From Aristolochia californica (lineage: Eukaryota; Streptophyta; Magnoliopsida; Piperales; Aristolochiaceae), in NCBI GenBank assembly GCA_029961685.1, contig JARWKL010000003.1, forward strand, positions 10,858,459 to 10,922,458: a stretch of DNA of 64,000 bases, read 5' to 3'. Every line of letters starts with the position of its first letter. Within the stretch, counting starts at the first letter, position 1. The notes under the pieces were generated by a model. The model did no database searches, had not been told where the DNA came from, and saw nothing but the letters and a program-made list of their open reading frames with translations. The position numbers and the translations under genes are program-made. Positions 45,660 through 57,349 of the stretch are shown one piece after another.

Positions 45660-46985
45660 TTTCTAAGAAAAATAAGATTAGGGTATGTTAGTGCAAGTTC
45701 GCGGAAAAGCGGGTGCAAGTATTTATTTATATTAGTATACATAATAAAAAATATAATGTAAAATACTTATTTATATTAGTGTGCACAATGAAAAATGTAG
45801 TATAAAGTGTACATAAATTATTTATTAAATAAATATTTTGATATATCTGAATTTTAGAAAATTAAATTAATATGAGTTAATAAATAAAATATATTAAATA
45901 TAACAATTAAACAAACGCTTACTTTATAAGCAAATTGTAATTTTCTAATATCTAAATATGAAATAATTGTACAAACATTGTTCTACACAAACATCGTAAT
46001 AATAAAAATAAAAATAATACAAATATAACTCAATCACCTATTTAATATAAAAAAAATTACAATTATACATACAAAAATATAACACAAAAAATATTTGTCA
46101 AATTAGGGTGGGGAAACAGGGTGGATCTAGGTTCATTTTTTAGCATTTTTTTGTTAAATTAGAAGTTGGAGTTTGAGGTTAAGGGTTCGGGGTAGAGTTG
46201 AGTTCTTAAAAATATAGTCGGAGGGAATGATGCAAGAACGGAGTTGAGGGAAAGGAAATGGTGTGGAAAAAACCTTGGTTTTTGAAGTCGAGGCTTGAGG
46301 TTAGGTTGAGTGTTTAAAAACTCCACTTGACCCAAACATTAAACAAAGCTAAAACTATTTTAAAAGGAATGAAAGCAAATAAAAATAAATTATTATTTTT
46401 AATTATACTTTATAATTAAAAAATAAAATTGGAAAGTAATTAAATACTAAGTATTGCATAATGAAAAAACCCAAAATATGAATATAAAATAAAAAACAAA
46501 AAAATTATAAAAAAATAAAACAAAACATAAATAATAACAATGGTTATTTAAAATAAAAAATTAATAATAGTAATTATGGTGTGCCTTGCTTTGAGTTATT
46601 GTAGCTCGTCTTCCTTGCTCAGTGATTGGAATGACGAATAACAAGGGGTAGACATCCTAACAAAGAAAAGTAAAAAAAAAAAAAAAAAACTCAACAAGGA
46701 ATTAAAAGCGAAAGCAAGACAAAAGAAGCACAAAACAAAGAAGATAAAATAGAAGACAACATTGAGAAGATGAAGAATAGCGGGGGGGGGGGGGGGGGGG
46801 GGGAAGAAATCGAAGGCGGCTGGCGATGGAGTTGGCCACAGTAGCGGACGGGAGGGGCTCGACGGTGACAAGGGGAGGAAGAATTCCCCCCTCGCTCCTG
46901 ATCCAATTTCTGCTCCCGCTCCTAGTCCCAACTCTCGAGACCGTTAACGAGCCGCGCTCGAGCCGCTCGCGAACCAGCTCGGTTT
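45660..46985. other. AT-rich intergenic DNA with a G22 run
   Basis: There is a local duplication around 45720-45810 (ATACTTATTTATATTAGT-type phrase twice). From 45830 to 46590 the DNA is very AT-rich. A run of 22 G lies at 46782-46803. The segment just before 46985 (AGCCGCTCGCGAACCAGCTC, then GCCACCCCTA) looks like the end of a non-autonomous transposon, but no partner end was found. Confidence 0.5.
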
Positions 46986-48470
46986 GATGCCACCCCTACT
47001 CCTAGGCTTCTCTCTTATACTCCAGGTTCCACCTGCGTGGAAGCGTTTGATCAGGCCTTCATGGACCGCGACCAGGTACTGCAGAATATTACAGATCGCC
47101 TCCTAAAAGCACAAGTTCGTATGAAAGACTTCTACAACAATGGGCACAAAGACGTCTCGTACGAGGTAGGGGACTTCGTTTGGCTACGACTACAACCATA
47201 AAGACAACACTCCATTGCAGGACCGTCGCGTCATAAACTCTCACCAAAGTACTTTGGGCCTTTCCCAATTATTCGACGAGTGGGACTAGTGGCCTATCAG
47301 CTGCAAATTTCAGCCACGGCCAAGTTGCACGATATGTTTCATGTGTCCCAATTAAAACCCTACAATGGGTTCCCCCCCCTGTCCACTCTGTTCCTTCCTC
47401 TGGTAGACAATGGACGTGTCATCATTACACCGGCCACGGTGTTACGAACCAAATTAGTTAATGATCAATGGGAGATCCTTGTCCATTGGACAACCACCGA
47501 ACCTACATGGGAACAGTTGGACAACTTCAAGTAGGTCTACCCAACTTACAAGCTTGAGGACAAACTCTTTCTCCAAAGGGGGGAGGGGAGATGTTGAAGA
47601 CTCAATAGCTAACCGAATCATCCGAAGGAAGTGCACTAAGTGAGTTAATTACATTATTTCCATATTGTTTTAAATTTGTTTTATTGCATTATTTAAGTTA
47701 AATTACCATAGGGGCAGAATTGTAAACATAAACCCTAAACTATGTTGGCATCAACTCTACTTAGAGGGGAAGGAGAATGAGAAAAGGCAAGTCTTGAATT
47801 AGGTTAAGCAGGGTTCAGAGTTCTCTTTGACGACCTCTAGGGTTTGGAGGTCTCCTCGACGAGCTCTAGGTCCAGGCTCCCTCTTGAATCTGAATTTCTT
47901 TCTTCTCTTTTTGATTTTCTAATTTACAATACTCTTCACCGAGAACAAGGAAGGATTCTTCCTCTTTTCCGAGTTCAACAAGAGGCCTTTAGCCTCTAAT
48001 CAGGGCACAACAGCAAGAGAGGAATTTCCTTCTCTTTTTCGAGCAAAGCTAGAGGCTTTCCCAGCCCCTAGAATGAGAGCAGCAAGGCCAGAGGTTCACC
48101 AGCCTCTAAACCAAAAAGCAGCAAGGTTAGGGACTTCTAACCCCTAATCCATGGACTGCCCAAGTTAGACGCTTCTCAGCCCCTAACTTGGACAGCAGTT
48201 GGAAGGGTGCTAACCCCTCTTAGCCGTGAGCAGCAAGGGGCCATCCCCCTCCTTTCGTGAGCAGCAAGAGGCTTCCCAGCCCTTACCGAGAACAACAACA
48301 TAGCTGGTAAAAGGAGGATCTTTTACCTCTAATCCAGCAGCCACAAGGCCTCTCTAAGTCTCTACCTAGAGCAACAGCAAAAAGGAAGGTCTTTTCCTCC
48401 TAACCAGAGCAAAAACTCTCTAACAACTCTGGATTCACCAATCCCACACCGAGTTATCCGATCCATGACA
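46985..48470 (+). mobile_element. Gypsy chromovirus 3' fragment: integrase end, chromodomain, LTR
   Basis: From about 46995 the frame encodes the C-terminal gypsy integrase: DRDQVLQNI, YEVGDFVWLRLQP, a stop where Tyr is expected before RQHS, then KYFGPFPIIRRVG..AYQL and HDMFHVSQLKP. A chromodomain-like block follows (EILVHWTTTEPTWEQL, about 47470-47520). It then ends in a LEDKLF tail like that of the TR-GAG element. The 3' LTR probably starts TGTTGAAGACTC at 47592 and may end near 48470. Everything upstream of the integrase end is missing. Confidence 0.85.
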
Positions 48471-48602
48471 AGGGACCATAACACTTTAATACTATAATTG
48501 AAATTAGACTAAAACCATATTTGTAAATTAGTAGAATATGTACGTATTTATGCCTTGTAGCTCAGGTCTAGTCAAGTTTTCAAGGTTAACCCCTTTATTA
48601 TC

Positions 48603-49212
48603 TATTGAGTTTAGGACCCCATGAATAATAAATCAAGCAAGGGGAGAGAGAAGAGAAAAAGAGAAGAGGGAAAAATAGCTCTCGGTTAGAGAAGAAAAAA
48701 CTAAAGAGAAAAGAAGAGAAGAGAAGAAAAGAAAAGAGAAGAGAAGAAAAGAAAAGAGAAGAGAAGAGAGGAGCTTCACGTGAATGAGAAAAGAGGAGAG
48801 AACTCCTTGCTTTTTAATTGATTTTTTTTTAATACAAGCTCCTCTATTTATAGTAGAGGCGTGATATAATTTATGTACACTTTTCAACTATAATTCAATT
48901 CAATTTATATCTTACTCAAATTCTAACTTACCCAAAAACTAACTTTCCTAATTCCTTCTTCACGAGCTGGCTAGGTTGAGGATGCCAGCTCACACTATAT
49001 TCTTGTGGGTCCCATTAGATCTTTCAGCTCATGGGACAAAGATGCCAACTTGTGGTATCTTTGTGGGTCCCACTAAATTTATAATTCTGCCAACTTATTC
49101 TAGCTCGTCATCCAACTCATGCCAGTTTGTGTGTTGACTCATCTTGGCTTCTCACATCCTCATGGTGGGTCCCACCAGCTCATGCAACCATGGTGGGTCC
49201 CACATTGTAATA
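48603..49212 (-). mobile_element. Solo copia LTR with target-site duplication
   Basis: A single LTR of 610 bp related to 2832-3498, in the same orientation. Both have the GTGGGTCCCA motif cluster at one end and a GA-rich leader at the other. Flanks TTATC (48598-48602) and TTATC (49213-49217) form a 5-bp target duplication. The termini read TA...TA instead of TG...CA, as expected from point mutation. No internal sequence adjoins it, so it is the product of LTR-LTR recombination. Frames inside the GA-rich part (48640-48780) are artefacts. Confidence 0.87.
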
Positions 49213-49217
49213 TTATC

Positions 49218-50590
49218 GCAATCATAAATGAGTGTTTTAGGGGAAATTCGTTTTCTCCCCATCAGGTAGACGAAATTGTTTTATATTTAACGAGATGGGT
49301 CTATCAAACTTGCCCCTTTGTCATCCCGATACAAGGAGTGACCCTCTTCCCTTACTTATATAGGTTGCATGGTAAATCTCGTGGGTCAATCAAGTTTTGA
49401 TCATTCTCAAAGTTTTTATTTTATTATACTTTGTTAGACATCCACAATTTTGGGTTTGATAACAATTCTATGAAGTTGAATAGCACTAAAACATTAAAAT
49501 AATTAATAAATATAAAACATTAAAATAATTAATAAATATAAAACATTGAATAATGAATCATCAAAAAAGTATTTCATAAGTAACCCCTGATAGTGATTAA
49601 ATATTTACGATGCAATTTATTAAAAGCATAAATTACTTTTTTAAAGTCTATAATCATAAATTTTGGAAGCATATAATCACTGTCAAAAAATTAATAGAAA
49701 AAAAATGGTAAAAAAACTCATACCAGAATCATGCAAAAAACAAAAAACTATGGAGAATAAACTAACCTGACCAAGAAAGACTAAATAGAGAGATGAAAAT
49801 TCCATTTCAAATAAATCTTATGGTTGCATAAACTCATACATAGTTGTGGTTCCCATGGTTTTCCTTTTCACATAAAGATAGGAGGGAGGAAGGAAAATTC
49901 ATTAAACAACAAAACAATAAAACTATTTTTTTTTTACTCTTTTAGATTCACCCAAATCCCAATTCTCACGGTCATCTCTCAAAATCAATTTTGTCTCTTG
50001 ATATCTCTCAAACTTGCCTCCTATTTCTCTCCCAATTTTCTCTGTCTTCTATAATGTGAATTTTGGATTTAGAATTTCAATTGATCTTAATTTAGCCTAA
50101 GATAGATAACTTAGGAAATTTGTTGGGATATTGAAACCTAGGTGAAGCTTGAAATCATCTTCAAATTTCATTCTAAAAGGAAATTATACTTACATCGTAC
50201 ACATCATTGAATAAAACAAAAGAAGTGAAAGGAATTAAATAACTTTATTTCAACCTTCTTCTCTACCTATCAAAAAATAATATTCATTAAAATAAGAGGA
50301 TTCCAAATCTAAGTCATCACTAATAATGGATCTCTCACAAACTACTACGGTTACAGTTCCCATTTTCTTGATTCTCATCTAGAAGATTGCTCTTATCAAA
50401 GGCATCATTGGCTAGGAGGCTTCCTACTTCATTGAGCGTGAATTCATGGCTCTAGTCCATAAGTTCATGACTCTCTCCAGACCCCAAGAGCACCCCATTG
50501 TCATCCTATGAAAATAATAGTGCCATGTTCATCACCTTATATGTTGGTACATTTCGTTCATCAACATCATTGGTACTATCAGTTGAAGAA
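49218..50590. other. AT-rich intergenic DNA, no gene recognised
   Basis: A short direct repeat lies at about 49490-49545 (AAAACATTAAAATAATTAAT twice). Otherwise no feature is visible. Confidence 0.5.
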
Positions 50591-50591
50591 C

Positions 50592-53500
50592 ATGTATGAG
50601 AGAGTTTTACAATACTCTCACAGTAAGAAGTCTCACAAAACCTGAATTAATATGGTGGTGGTCTTACAAGAAACTCATAGGAACAGGTCTCATAGAAGAG
50701 TCTTAGTTAAGGTGTTTTAGTTATGTTAGTCTTCAATGTTTAAGTTGTTTAATTATATTAAAATTTACTTTTAAGTATTAGACTTTGGATGTAACTGGGA
50801 AAAGGGTAGTTTCATTGTAATATGATTCTACTTGTTTTCTCTATTATAAATAGAGGTTCATTGTACTCAATTATAATCAAGTCAATGAATTATTTCTCTT
50901 TTCAAGAAATTTAACATAGTATCAAAGCAAAATCTATGAGGTAATCAAGATGTTTTCTTTGTTCTTCGATAAATGTCTCTTCTTGTTAGCTTAGTTTTAA
51001 TTTCTGCCTATTCAATTTCTAGAGTTTTTTCTTAGTCCTAGAATTTTGTATCTTTCTCATCTATCTCCTATTAATTTCTTAGGTTTTTTTAATTTTTTAA
51101 ATTATCCTATTAGCGAATTATTTTCTATGTTGTTATTCTATGATTAGAATTATCCATAGCCTCCTTACAATTGTTTTTTATTCTATTCTTGCTTTTGCTT
51201 CTTCTATACTTTTCCATCAGTCTTTGTCTTCTCTTCAAATGAAAAACATTGTTATAGAGGAGGAGAATCAAAAGTAAAGACACCCAAAGAAGATGGTGAA
51301 GACCATTAGAATGACTCGGATTCTGATGACTTCAAGTTTACTTTTGTTGTTCAGGATCCGATGACATCTTTGAGAACTACAAGTTGTAGTTACTATGCTT
51401 TGATCAAGACTTACACAAGTCTACTTGGCCAATAGGCATCCAGAGAACACATCGATTATCTATTGCTGCTAAGTGAAGGTTGGACTTTGAAGTCTTTTCT
51501 GCTTTGGTATCTTAATTATCATCGTCTCTTTGTTGTTGTTCATTTCAAGACCAAATTGAAGCTTTGTTTTTTCACCATTGCTGGAACTACAAGTTGTTGG
51601 AACTCCGTTTCTATTGTTGTTGTTCTTGTTGTTGGTTTCTGAAATTATATTTGATCTTCCTCTGTTCGAAAAGATCACAACTTCGTGCTAGTAATCTTGC
51701 TCTCAGATTTGTGTCTTGCTTTACAATAACTCGGACAACATCTGATTATTGCTCTATTTGGACAGATATCGTATGTTATACGACTCGGCTAATTGTACGA
51801 ATTGTTGATATCTGTTGATCGTTGCTGCCTATCCTGCCCATCTCAGATTTACAAATTTCGAATTTACTGCTGAGATTAATCACTGTCGTGAATAACTATC
51901 GAGTCACTGTTGTCAACTCGGACTTGACTCGATTTTGACTCAGCTAAACTCGAACTGAGTCAACTCAAACTTGAGTGAGTCTGATTCAGCCCACTTGCTC
52001 TCTGCCTCTATTATATTGTTCTGGGTCTCGAGTTCTCTATAGATTCTTCCCGTAATTTAACCATATTGTTCTGTTACCTGACTTTGCTCAACCCAGTCGT
52101 TTGCTTTAGTCATCTCAACCCGATCTCTTGACTTTGGTTTGATTGACACCCTGAATTATTACCTTGGATTATTATTGACTGGTGACAGCTTGCATTACAA
52201 TGAAGAGTGTCTTTGTCGACAAATTTGTAGTACTTCAGTAGATTAAGCGTTTGATTAAGAGTTTGCCAAAGAATTCTCCTATTACTGCTACTCCTATAAC
52301 AGATTTGGTCTCAGCTACTTGTCCATCCTAGATCATTGACTCTAGGTCTTCTAAGCACTTGACAGGTAATGGTACCCTCTTAAATTCTATACCTCCTTGA
52401 TTATCTGAAAAATTTGTTTCTATAGCTGATGGATCTCAAACCAAGGTACGTGGGGTGTGGTCCATATTTGCTACACATACTATTCATTTAAAAGATGTCC
52501 TATTTGTGCCTGAGTTTCTATTAAGCCTCTTATTTGTTAGTCAACTCACAAAACGGTTTAATTGTTCCATCACTTTTTCTCCTACTTCTTGTGTTCTTTA
52601 GGATTTGCAAACAAAGTAGGTTATTGGTGGATGTCGTGAAACAGGGGGGCTCTATTATCTTCACTCATCGGCACTAACTGCCACCACCAGTGCTCAACAT
52701 ATACAATCTCTTCAGTCACTCAAACAAATTGTTCCTACATTACAATCCAAGTATCAACTGGGAAGACTGTCAAGTGAGTAAGCACCACTACAATACTTAT
52801 TCTCCGAGTGGTGAAACCAAAAGTGTTGCCCCATTCTCTTTAGTTCACTTTGATATATGGATGCCTATGAACATTTCCAATGTTTCCCGATGAAAGTATT
52901 TTTTTATATTTTTGGATGACTTCTCTCGAGCAACATGGTTGTTCCTCTTAAAAGAAAGATCTAAAATCTTTACCTCTTTTAAAGTCCTTTTGTTCCATAA
53001 TGTCTACTCATTTTAACACTACTTTAAAGATTCTTCGTACCAATAATGCCAAGGAATATCTGTTTATAGATTTCTAATCCTTTTGTCAAGAAAAAGCCTT
53101 AATTCACAAAACCTCTTGTGTTTACACACCACATCAAAATGGTGTTCTTGAAAAAAAAAATAGACACCTTCTTGAGGTTGCTCGAGCTCTTCTCCATCAT
53201 AAACATGTACATCACTTCTACTGGCCCCATACCATCCTCACTGCTTGTTATCTTATTAACAGGCTAGCTTCTTTTGAGTTTGGTAACCAGACACCATATT
53301 CTTATCTTTTTCCTGGTGATAAGCCATTCTCTCTCCCTTTGAGAATTTTTGGGTGTACCTATTTTGTTCACAATACTTTCCTACAAATTACTAAATTGGA
53401 TCTCAGGGTAATTAAATGTATTTTCTTGGGGTACTCTCGGACTCAAAAAGGTTATGTCTTTTTTAATCTGCTTCTTCGAAAATTATTTGTTTCTACTGAT

Positions 53501-53766
53501 GTCATTCTTTGAGGACTGACCCCTTTTACCCATCTACTGATGCTCCACCTGGCTTTTTTTGCAGCAAACAAGTTTTTGAAACCTAATGTGCCAATTGATG
53601 ACTCTGCAACTCATAGCCGTATTGATGTACCTACCATGTGCCCTGATGCATTGGCTAACACTATACCTGTGGCGTCTCAAGTTTCTTCTAAGGTAAGCTC
53701 TCCTTCTCGACCTCCTATTGTTTGGTCACTTATTTCATACCCGGCCCATTGCTCCTTGGAAAGAAC
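50592..53766 (+). mobile_element. Degenerate copia element: 5' LTR, gag-protease-integrase relic
   Basis: An LTR-like segment (about 50592-50919) with a TATAAATAG box ends in TTTAACA. TAGTATCAAAGC follows, a PBS with two substitutions. The protease motif appears at about 52330 (IIDSRSSKHLTGN, Gly-Ala replaced). Integrase blocks follow to 53510: NAKEYL, PHQNGVLEKKNRHLLEVAR with the catalytic Glu kept, and CIFLGYSRTQ. Many stops and frame changes occur. Similarity ends near 53766; RT, RNase H and the 3' LTR are missing. The integrase is close to that of the left-edge element. Confidence 0.83.
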
Positions 53767-53869
53767 CTAGGGCCCTATTGTGCCATACTATGTCTAGAAT
53801 TCCCACTTTATTCCATCATTGACATTCAGAGTCATTGCAGCAATAGTGACAGGAAAGAAACCTTCCCAT

Positions 53870-54205
53870 GTTGTCATCATCGACAGCAAGGAAGATGGGA
53901 GGAGAGAAGCCATTGAAGGATAAACCAAGAAGTTTTTGCAGAAGATGCTTGAAGTCTCTATGTCCATGGAAATTTTATTGAATTGAAATGATTTTTTACA
54001 ATCAATACAAGCCTATTTATAAGTTAAAGACGGATTATTTAATTTATTAATTAAGGATTCAAATTTTATTTATTTAAAAAAATAAAAAATCAATAAGATT
54101 TTATCTTGATTTGTCATTAATTTTTTAAATTATTACATAATTTAGTTCATAATTTTAAAATTTGAAATTAATTTAATTTCTCTCATAACATTCTCCCTCA
54201 AGTTG
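53870..54205 (-). repeat. Probable copia 3' LTR end with polypurine tract, minus strand
   Basis: The minus strand reads CAACTTGAGGGAGAA (polypurine tract, 54205-54191) followed by TGTTATGAGAGAAATTA, a typical copia 3' LTR start. Further along come CTTATAAATAGGC (TATA) and AATAAAATTT (polyadenylation signal). The far end is taken at about 53870 (GATGATGACA). No pol coding sequence was recognised upstream. Confidence 0.5.
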
Positions 54206-54733
54206 TATTGGGGAAATACAACTTGTTGTCATGCAAGATAAAACCTTATCTTGTGAAGGGACTTTCTTTGTGTATGGTGTCGTTGATGAGGTGATGGAAT
54301 ATCATATGAAATAGAGAAAATCTTAATGAGATCGTAATGACTATGGAAGGGGCCATCCAGATAGCATGTCCTATATCCATCCTATAAAAAAAAGTTTATA
54401 GAAGCAAATAATATGATAAAAAAAATTGGGTGGAAATAGTGGTAGATGGTGTATGAAGAATATATTATTATGATTCTTGAAATTTGAAATTGGATTAGGA
54501 TATGAGATTGTAATAAAAAAAAATCTCCCTAATGATTCAATAAATAAATCTCCCCTTTGTTTTAAAAATAATAAATAGATTCTTTTTTAAAAAATAATGG
54601 TGAAAAATTCTTAAAATATGAACGAAAAATAAGGGAAATATGAGAAAAACACTAAATGGATTCTGTAAATAACAAGTAGGTTTCTTGAGTCGGTAATGAT
54701 TCAGCGTTTAGACACTTGAAGAAGATTAATGGC

Positions 54734-55122
54734 ATAGATAGTGATAATGAAATTGATCAACTGCAATATCTCTATTTCTCAAGTAAATCACCTCATCCAT
54801 ATAAAACGTTCCATGAAAAGTCACAATAATTTTTTTGTTAATGTTCAGTCTTCCGTAGTAAATGGCAAACGGCAACTTTATTACAGAAGAGGATGAAAAA
54901 AAAAAGATTCCTCAACCAAAAATACAAACCAGAAGACAAGCTCATTGGATTGAAAGCTGAGAGCTAATTTCATGAAACTGCAAATCAATCAGACTCCAAC
55001 CATCATGGTCATGGAGCAAGCTGCCCACCCAAAGTTCCAGGTTGCCATGCAAGCTCTCATAGATAGTGATAATGAAATTGATAAAGCTTCCTACCCATAG
55101 TTCCAGGTTGCCATGCAAGCTC
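54734..55122. repeat. Nested short duplications (filler-like insertion)
   Basis: ATAGATAGTGATAATGAAAT plus TGAT is exactly repeated at 54734-54757 and 55059-55082. The second copy sits between two copies of a 29-bp unit containing AGTTCCAGGTTGCCATGCAA (55028-55056, 55094-55122). Confidence 0.88.
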
Positions 55123-55789
55123 GCACAAAATTGAGTTTGAGGTGACCAAACAGAGGGCTGCTGCACAGCAGCTAGCACATGGCCGTCAAATTCTCAGGTA
55201 CCTCCTCTATATTCTTTGATGGCTGAACCATACAATTTAATTAAACTAAGTATTTCAAATGCAGGACCAAGATTAGTAATCAAAAATAAAAAAGTGAAAG
55301 TACATTAAGCAGCTACCTGCAGCAGCTCTAACAGAGGCCACAACAAGAAATCCACAATCATGACCAAGCAAAACAGCTTCCCTGCCCACACACCACATTT
55401 GAGGTACCTACAAATGAAATATGGACAGCATTCACATATTTGATACGTGTCCTAAAGTCTAAACTATCATGTTCTGTAATCGTATTTATGGCTCCACCCA
55501 TTGATACTGGCAAAAACTTCATCCATGAAGCCAGTGATGAAGCCTATTTATGACAAGTCAAAAAGCCATGCTATGGCACAACATTCAACGTCAAACATTT
55601 TACATAAGGTTGACCCTCTCAGACAGAAGTTGCCTGGTCACTTGAAGAGACATCACTAGAAGATTTGTTCACCAGATCCACTGTGGGATTGACCTTCTTC
55701 AAGATTTTAAAGAACTCCATAGTGCGGTAATACAGAGAAATTGGAAGCATGTAGCTAGTCTTTCTTACAATATCATCCCACTATTGCCC

Positions 55790-56098
55790 CTTGGTCATCC
55801 ATGGATTCATTAAGCTTAATTTTGATGGAAACTTTAAATGTAAGTTGGGCCGGCTGGTTGTGGAGAGTCGCCTGAAATCATGATGCTATTACTTGTCTCC
55901 TACTGCAGTTGATTGGGCACCTTGGAGTCTATTGATTGGGCACCCTGGAGTCTATGGAAGGTGAGCTTCACTGGCCTCTCCATGGATTGAGAAATTTTAA
56001 GGAGTGTTTCTGTGGCCTGCTTGAGGTTCAAGTAAAAGGTTGGTGCAAGAATCCCAATTTAGATATGGCTAACTGGATAAGAGCTATCAAAGACTAGG
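55790..56098 (+). pseudogene. LINE RNase H (RVT_3-type) fragment
   Basis: WIKLNFDGNFKCKLGR-like sequence opens the block, as in plant LINE RNase H domains. ESMEGELHWPLHGLRNFKEC and a VQVKGWC block follow. Frame breaks occur between the blocks. No poly(A) tail or target duplication was identified. Confidence 0.6.
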
Positions 56099-57349
56099 AC
56101 TGGTTGAGATGCAATTAGGTCAACTATCATAAAGACAAAGGACTTAGTGAGTTTTGTACCAAACACATTGAGACGTGCCATTTGTTACATTTCTTTCTTT
56201 TCTACTCAATTAACCTGGAACTTTAGTCAATCATTCTTTTCAAAGAAATTTATAAAAGAATACCGTGAAAGCCGCTTTAGAAGATTTTTGCTGGGGCAAT
56301 GCAGTCTGCAGCTGTATATGATCTCTGTTCTTCTAGCCACATCATACCAACTATACAGTTCTTTAATCTGAAATAAACTAAGTTACTAATCTGATTGATG
56401 TGTTAAGAACACACACACTGATTGACTATTCATTAGGAAAAATTGATGCAAAACAAGAAATGCAATTTACACAACAGTATTTCAGAAAGAGGCATCACAG
56501 CTTATCAAAGAAGAGAATCCACTTCATAAGTGGTTAAGTAGTAAGATAAAGACAATAGGATAACCTCTCCATAGAAAAAGAAATAATAGCAATCCCCTTT
56601 TTCTTCCTTATGATATCAATTCATTTGGCTTTTAAGGTTTAAAAGATTCCTTCGCATCTCTTGCTCTTATTTTGTGATGCTTTCTCAGTCACTGTTGTTC
56701 CTAGAAGAACAAGAAGTAGCAATACATTGGATCTTTTGGATAGAATGAACTGGTAGATGATTTTTTTTTTATAAATGAAACTTGATGAGAAGAATGTTAA
56801 AAAAAAAAAGAAAAAACATGATAAGAACAGTCACTCTAGGAATTGTTGCTCGTTTTGTTTAGTTTGTGCCCTAGAACCCTTTGCAGAGTTGATGGATCTG
56901 TCTTCATGTTTTGTTTAAAATTGGATCATAGATAACTACCTCATAGAAATGTGAGTGGCAGGTAGATGTAGTCATGTACAATTATTTGATAAATCAAAAT
57001 CCAAACAAAAAGGAATGTTGAAAGATTGTCTTACAGTTTTCCTATGACTTAATCCTGCAATTCTATACTTTGCTTTAGTGCATATGAACTAAAAGATGCT
57101 CTCAATTCTCAGGAAGGTATCTAGCAGAAGTGTCTAGTTGCATATTTGACGATTAAATTGCTGTTGACTCAGGCAGAGAACCCACAAAAATGTCATGCAA
57201 AAGCAAATAATTTGAGGGATGGCTTTCTTTGAATGAGTGATGAAGATGATATTGTTGATTTTACTATACTGCACTCAAGCAAATAATCTTAAAAACTGCA
57301 TCTTGTAAAAAAACGCTTAAACTTCTTCAGGTCTCACCTGACCAGAGCT

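Noticed and set aside
46596..46931. A 111-codon minus-strand frame with poly-Pro
   Set aside because: The poly-Pro comes from the G22 run, and the rest is Phe/Leu-rich low complexity. There is no supporting motif.
48633..48887. An 84-codon minus-strand Ser/Leu/Phe-rich frame
   Set aside because: It reads the GA-rich leader of the solo LTR.
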